Below, one piece after another: positions 59,802 through 64,000 of a stretch of 64,000 bases of DNA. Both the position numbers and the translations under genes were made by a program. The number at the start of each line of letters is the position of its first letter. Position 1 is the first letter of the stretch. Under the pieces are notes generated by a model. It saw nothing but the letters and a program-made list of their open reading frames with translations. It was not told the DNA's origin and did not search any database. The DNA comes from Halichondria panicea (lineage: Eukaryota > Porifera > Demospongiae > Suberitida > Halichondriidae), in NCBI RefSeq assembly GCF_963675165.1, contig NC_087382.1, positions 3,263,963 to 3,327,962 of the forward strand. The letters run 5' to 3'.

Positions 59802-62800
59802 TCACACTTCATTGTGTGTGGGGGCGATTTCTGTGTGTGTAACAGCAGGGCGATGGTTTACTCTTGTAGGGGGAGGGGCTGGTCTTCTGTAGTCCTCTGT
59901 GGTGAGGGGGGCTAGTTCATCCATGTAGGATAGTCTCAGCTGGTCCGACCTCATGGCTGGTCTGATAATGGGAGGAGTGATGTACCGATCAGGGTCAGCT
60001 TCTTCCACAGCTCCATCAGTGTAAGGTGGGTTCAAGGTGTCTCTTTGTTCATAATCATCTACTGCTTCAAGAAAATCATCTTCATCATTCTCATTGATTA
60101 CCAGATCATACATTTCCCGGGTATTGTTAGTTCGTCGGAGTCTAATATCTGCAACACCTACTTGTAAGTTCCTTTTGATACTCTTAACGACATTCTTTAT
60201 CTCGAGCCATATTTTGGTCTTTTTTAGTACGTAGTGGTGAAAATGGTAGCTGATGATTGTCACAAAGAGAATGAAAGCTATAGACATTGAAATAATAGTC
60301 AGCATTTCTTGCTGTCGGTGTGTTTCAAAAACGTAGGAAGTGCCATAGGATAGAATGCCAAGATTAAGCAGAAATAATGTTTCTAGATAGTTACTAAGTT
60401 GCTTTTTGTGTACTTGGTTGTTCAATGATATCAGTCCGATTGCAATACACCCAGCAGATAGTACAGGGAGAGACGTGTCTGGAGCCATGGCAACTACTAG
60501 ATTATGAGCAATTAGAGCAAAGAGGAGCAGTCCCACCCAGTAGCGATGCTTGGGAGTGAATGGAGCATGGTATGCATCCATGAAGCCAGTGTACTTTGTG
60601 TTCTTAGTCCATTTCATAACCTTTGAACAGCGTGGTAACCATTGCCCAAAAAAGAGCAGTACAGTGAACAATCCACCCGCAATGAGGATAATACCAGCAG
60701 CAAAAAACTGAGGGATGTGTTTGGGAGTGAAGTATGGCACATTGCCGTCGTACAGCCAAACAGTCTTGGTGGATCCATCGGGATATTCCAAGACCCTGTT
60801 TTGTAGTGCAGCAATGATAAACCGTAAGAATTTAGAATAAGAGAGTAGAACGAGTGTGCCTAGGGCAGCAACTGGGTTCCTGTTGGAGAGGAGCTTTGCA
60901 AATGAGTCAAAGTACTTGCTCAATATTATAATAAGAAACATAAGAAGAAACAAGTAAGCTGGGAAGATAAGTTGAAGGAGCACTTTTCCTTGAGAGTTCA
61001 TCCCATCATAAAAGCATGCCTCGATTCCTAGGTCAAGATTCACCCATGATACAAAAACTGTTAAAAAGTTGTTTAAACTAGGAAAGAAAATTGCTCTATT
61101 AGCAGCCACTATGTTGGTGTAAAAAATGAGGCCATGAATATTTCCAGTTGCTATAGTGATGTTGAGCACGAGAATTAAAGCAACTAGCAATATGCCTGCC
61201 AGCGCAAATGGTATTAGTAGAAGAAGGTAAAGATTAGAGCATTTTTTACAGTTTGACGTAGCCAACATAAGACTGAGTCCTGGTTCACATTCTCCACACA
61301 GGACACCGCTTCGATTGTAGGCACATTGTTCGTCAGGATTACTGAGACTGATGTTGACTGGTTTTTGTACGCAATAGTCAAGTGTACAGCTGCTAACAAC
61401 ATACCCTGTTTCATTGGTGGTATTTATGACTTCTATCCATGTGTTGTTATTTCTTTCCAGTGTTATGGATCCATTTCCCTCAAAACAATTTGTTATCTGA
61501 TATCCTAGTTGCAAGTCTGGATCACAGTCACACTTGCACTCAATATCGGACTGAATTGGCTGAAGTCCACTAGGGCATGTGCAGAGTTCAAAAGAAATAT
61601 TAATAAACTGTTTGGAGATTCCCAAATTGTTGCATGGACCCTCGGCATAGAGTTCCACTTGAGCAGAGCTGTCGTGTGAGAATACATTGTACTCTAATTC
61701 TGTGCACTGATGGCCAACTTTCTGTTCAGCCTGTCCTTCTTTAAGACGACCAACTCCACTCGTAGTGATAACAGAGCTGCGAATTGTGGCATTCTTTGGA
61801 TTTTCAACTTGGTCAATAGCCATAACACTGATTCTAAATGTGTGTCCCTTTCTTGTAGAAATAATATTATAGTCATTTTTGCAAAAAATTACCTGAACAG
61901 GCCTAGAGGAGATTGATAATTTGGTGGAGGATTTTATGGTGTTATTTATATAGTCCAATCCAGATCCATTTGAAGTATCATATTCAGCATTTTGACTTGC
62001 TGTACACCTGTCCAACAAACCTCCGTAGATGTCTGCTCCTGACCTGGTAGCTGTGTTGTTAGTCATGAATGTGTTGAAAGAGTTTTGAGACATTTTTTGA
62101 TAGTGATCCCCATACAATTTAATTGTTTGAATGAAACAGTCAGCAAAAATGTTTTGAGTTGCATCATCTTCTGTGGCCCCTCGTCTACAGGTATCACTTT
62201 GTGTGTCATCTGCCATGAATATTCCACCTCCGTACTGAGCCAAGTTTTTGTTAATCATTAACTTGACATAAAATCCATTTCCACGCTTACTTTCTTTATT
62301 TTCTTTAAATAGGTACAGTTTGGAACTTTGTTGTAGATACACTCCACCTCCACTAGCATTAGCTCTGTTTGAGTCAATGTTGACGTGTGATTGAGTAAGT
62401 TTAATAGTTGAAGACACTGCATAAATACCTCCACCATTCTCAGCAATGTTGTGAGCAATCCCACTTTGTTTATTTGGAGGAAGTGAATAACCATATGCAC
62501 CTACGATCGGCACTGATTGGAACTCAACTCTGCTAGAATATGCATAAATCGCCCCACCATCCTGGTGTGCTGTGTTGTGATAGATCTTTATTGGCTCTTT
62601 TACAATGAGTATACTCTCTCTCATAAATATCCCTCCTCCGTAGGTAGCTGTGTTGTTGGTGATGATTATTCCTTCCGTGTTAATATATATTTGACTCTGG
62701 TCAGCGCTGATGGCTCCACCAAACACACCACGATTGTTACTGAGTGTTGTAGGTCCATTAAACTCGATTCGACTATTGAAAGCATAAATGGGACGACCAT

Positions 62801-64000
62801 TGTTACTGACAATATTCATTCCAGTGAATGTTACATTTGATTGTGAAATGTTCAAACTGCCTATGTTATTAGTAATGTCAGTGTTGTTGATGATTAAGGT
62901 GGAAGATTGGAAGACATCAATTGCTCCACCCTCTTTAGCAACGTTGTTTGTCAGCGTACTGTTGGAGATGGACACACTACTGCCTGAGTCAAAAATTGTA
63001 ATCGAACTACCTAAGTCAGCTCTGTTGTATGTCAGCTCACTGGATGAGATGGACACACTGCCTGAGACAATATCAATTGCTCCACCAACGTGAGCTCTGT
63101 TATTTGTCAGCTCACTGTTGGAGATGGACATACTACCTGATTCAACATAAATCGCTCCACCATTACCACCATAATAGTCAGCACTGTTGTTTATCAGCTT
63201 ACTATTGGAAATAGACACACTACCTGAGCCCAAAAAAATGGTTCCACCTCTATAGTGAGCACTGTTGTTTGTTAGCTCACTGTTGGAGATGGACACACTG
63301 CCTGAGCCAACAATAATCGCTCCACCACCCCAGTAAGCTCTGTTGTTTGTCAGCTCACTGTTGGAGATGGACACACTGCTTGAGACAACAGCAATGGCTC
63401 CACCAAACTCAGAACCTTTGTTATTTGTGAAGTTACACCAAGTGATCACTACAGTACCAGATACCACTTTTACTGCTCCTCCATTCTCAGCACTGTTGTA
63501 GTTGAACTCTGTGTTGTTGATCAGTGCGTTGTTTGATTTAATGTAAACTGCACCTCCATCATTTCTAGTGAACACACTATTTGTTATGTACACATCATCA
63601 GCCTCAATGTGCAGTGTGTGACCAGTGTTGTTCATAAAGAGAGTGCTCTCAATTGTTGCAGTTTGAGTATTAGCAATCTTAACTATGCTGGTTTCCACCT
63701 GATTGAGTAATACAAAGTCCATAAAGTAGCAGTCCTTGATAGAGACATCGTGGGCACTGTCGATGATGATGACACTTTGATCAAAGTTTTGTGGTCCAAA
63801 ATTTGCTTGAACAAAACCCAAGTTTTCAATACTCAATTCAATAATACTAACAAAAAGTATCGTACTATTGCTATGGAATCCAACTACTGTTATAGATCTA
63901 TTTGTGTTCTGGCCAGTGATTTGCACATGTGAGAAGTTACGAATCAATAATTGCTGGGTTAACACATGATCTCCAGGTAGAAAGCTCAAGGTGAGATTGA
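59802..64000 (-). CDS. Pmp-like beta-helix multipass protein, copy 2 (partial, runs off the window)
   Basis: Open from the window end to a stop at 59802, at least 1,395 residues; start codon and signal peptide lie outside. About residues 100-640 are a right-handed beta-helix with many GGAI/GGGI and NNSA repeats, then a beta-rich part. A Cys-rich region near 800-915 (CTCPSGLQP, CKCDCDPD, VLCGECEPGLSL) precedes about seven or eight hydrophobic helices (918-1245), among them LYLLLLIPFALAGILLVALI and HRYWVGLLLFALIAHN. The cytoplasmic tail of about 145 residues is Pro- and Tyr-rich (PAPPPTRVN). The layout, a long adhesive ectodomain on a multipass base, resembles adhesion receptors, but the membrane part is not one I can assign. 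Here the tail reads NPPYTD where copy 1 has the PPxY form DPPPYTD. Ligand unknown. Confidence 0.8.
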   Translation of the reverse strand, partial: NLTLSFLPGDHVLTQQLLIRNFSHVQITGQNTNRSITVVGFHSNSTILFVSIIELSIENLGFVQANFGPQNFDQSVIIIDSAHDVSIKDCYFMDFVLLNQVETSIVKIANTQTATIESTLFMNNTGHTLHIEADDVYITNSVFTRNDGGAVYIKSNNALINNTEFNYNSAENGGAVKVVSGTVVITWCNFTNNKGSEFGGAIAVVSSSVSISNSELTNNRAYWGGGAIIVGSGSVSISNSELTNNSAHYRGGTIFLGSGSVSISNSKLINNSADYYGGNGGAIYVESGSMSISNSELTNNRAHVGGAIDIVSGSVSISSSELTYNRADLGSSITIFDSGSSVSISNSTLTNNVAKEGGAIDVFQSSTLIINNTDITNNIGSLNISQSNVTFTGMNIVSNNGRPIYAFNSRIEFNGPTTLSNNRGVFGGAISADQSQIYINTEGIIITNNTATYGGGIFMRESILIVKEPIKIYHNTAHQDGGAIYAYSSRVEFQSVPIVGAYGYSLPPNKQSGIAHNIAENGGGIYAVSSTIKLTQSHVNIDSNRANASGGGVYLQQSSKLYLFKENKESKRGNGFYVKLMINKNLAQYGGGIFMADDTQSDTCRRGATEDDATQNIFADCFIQTIKLYGDHYQKMSQNSFNTFMTNNTATRSGADIYGGLLDRCTASQNAEYDTSNGSGLDYINNTIKSSTKLSISSRPVQVIFCKNDYNIISTRKGHTFRISVMAIDQVENPKNATIRSSVITTSGVGRLKEGQAEQKVGHQCTELEYNVFSHDSSAQVELYAEGPCNNLGISKQFINISFELCTCPSGLQPIQSDIECKCDCDPDLQLGYQITNCFEGNGSITLERNNNTWIEVINTTNETGYVVSSCTLDYCVQKPVNISLSNPDEQCAYNRSGVLCGECEPGLSLMLATSNCKKCSNLYLLLLIPFALAGILLVALILVLNITIATGNIHGLIFYTNIVAANRAIFFPSLNNFLTVFVSWVNLDLGIEACFYDGMNSQGKVLLQLIFPAYLFLLMFLIIILSKYFDSFAKLLSNRNPVAALGTLVLLSYSKFLRFIIAALQNRVLEYPDGSTKTVWLYDGNVPYFTPKHIPQFFAAGIILIAGGLFTVLLFFGQWLPRCSKVMKWTKNTKYTGFMDAYHAPFTPKHRYWVGLLLFALIAHNLVVAMAPDTSLPVLSAGCIAIGLISLNNQVHKKQLSNYLETLFLLNLGILSYGTSYVFETHRQQEMLTIISMSIAFILFVTIISYHFHHYVLKKTKIWLEIKNVVKSIKRNLQVGVADIRLRRTNNTREMYDLVINENDEDDFLEAVDDYEQRDTLNPPYTDGAVEEADPDRYITPPIIRPAMRSDQLRLSYMDELAPLTTEDYRRPAPPPTRVNHRPAVTHTEIAPTHNEV

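Overview
The window is animal nuclear DNA. Its genes carry GT-AG introns, there are metazoan signalling genes (PRMT2-, DAPP1-, cyclin Y- and alsin-like), dense (CA)n microsatellites and many small transposons. The mix of compact conserved genes with local families of GT14 glycosyltransferases, orphan 7TM proteins and Pmp-like beta-helix membrane proteins suggests a sponge, probably a demosponge. That assignment is inference; no species marker was seen. Exon structures below were built by hand from splice sites, phase continuity and remembered protein families.

1-13.9 kb: the 3' end of a PRMT2-like arginine methyltransferase, then a tandem array of GT14 (core-2 branching) N-acetylglucosaminyltransferase genes on the + strand. 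Copies 1 and 2 are intact, copy 3 is a pseudogene, and copy 4 (11987-13852) is divergent at both ends but nearly identical to the others in the middle. A complete nine-exon DAPP1/Bam32-like gene (SH2 + PH) lies on the - strand between copies 3 and 4 and shares a short head-to-head promoter region with copy 4.

14.0-30.9 kb: a complete ten-exon cyclin Y gene (-) and a complete 21-exon alsin/ALS2CL-like gene (+; PH, MORN, VPS9), head to head across 1 kb. A single-exon multipass membrane protein gene is nested antisense in intron 10 of the alsin-like gene.

30.9-38.7 kb: a duplication array. The last exons of the alsin-like gene recur repeatedly, usually followed by an antisense single-exon orphan 7TM gene (three intact here; a dead copy and a fragment near 58-59 kb). 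The array is full of (CA)n, including one run of about 494 bp.

38.7-47.4 kb: an insertion-rich island. An outer fold-back-like element (38722-47362) with a 6-bp target duplication and tandem-repeat ends contains a 3.7-kb Kolobok-like transposon (40576-44270) flanked by TTAA. The inner element has two intact convergent genes: a 14-exon DDE-type transposase and a 198-residue accessory protein whose C-terminal half resembles the cytosolic ballast domain of P2X7 receptors. Its inverted ends each carry a TATA box pointing inward.

47.4-64 kb: sparse sequence, then two - strand copies of a large beta-helix protein with a C-terminal multipass domain. The first is broken by a 4-bp insertion; the second is open and runs off the window end. 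Relics of a possible PIKfyve-like gene, a 7TM gene and a GT14 exon lie between them.
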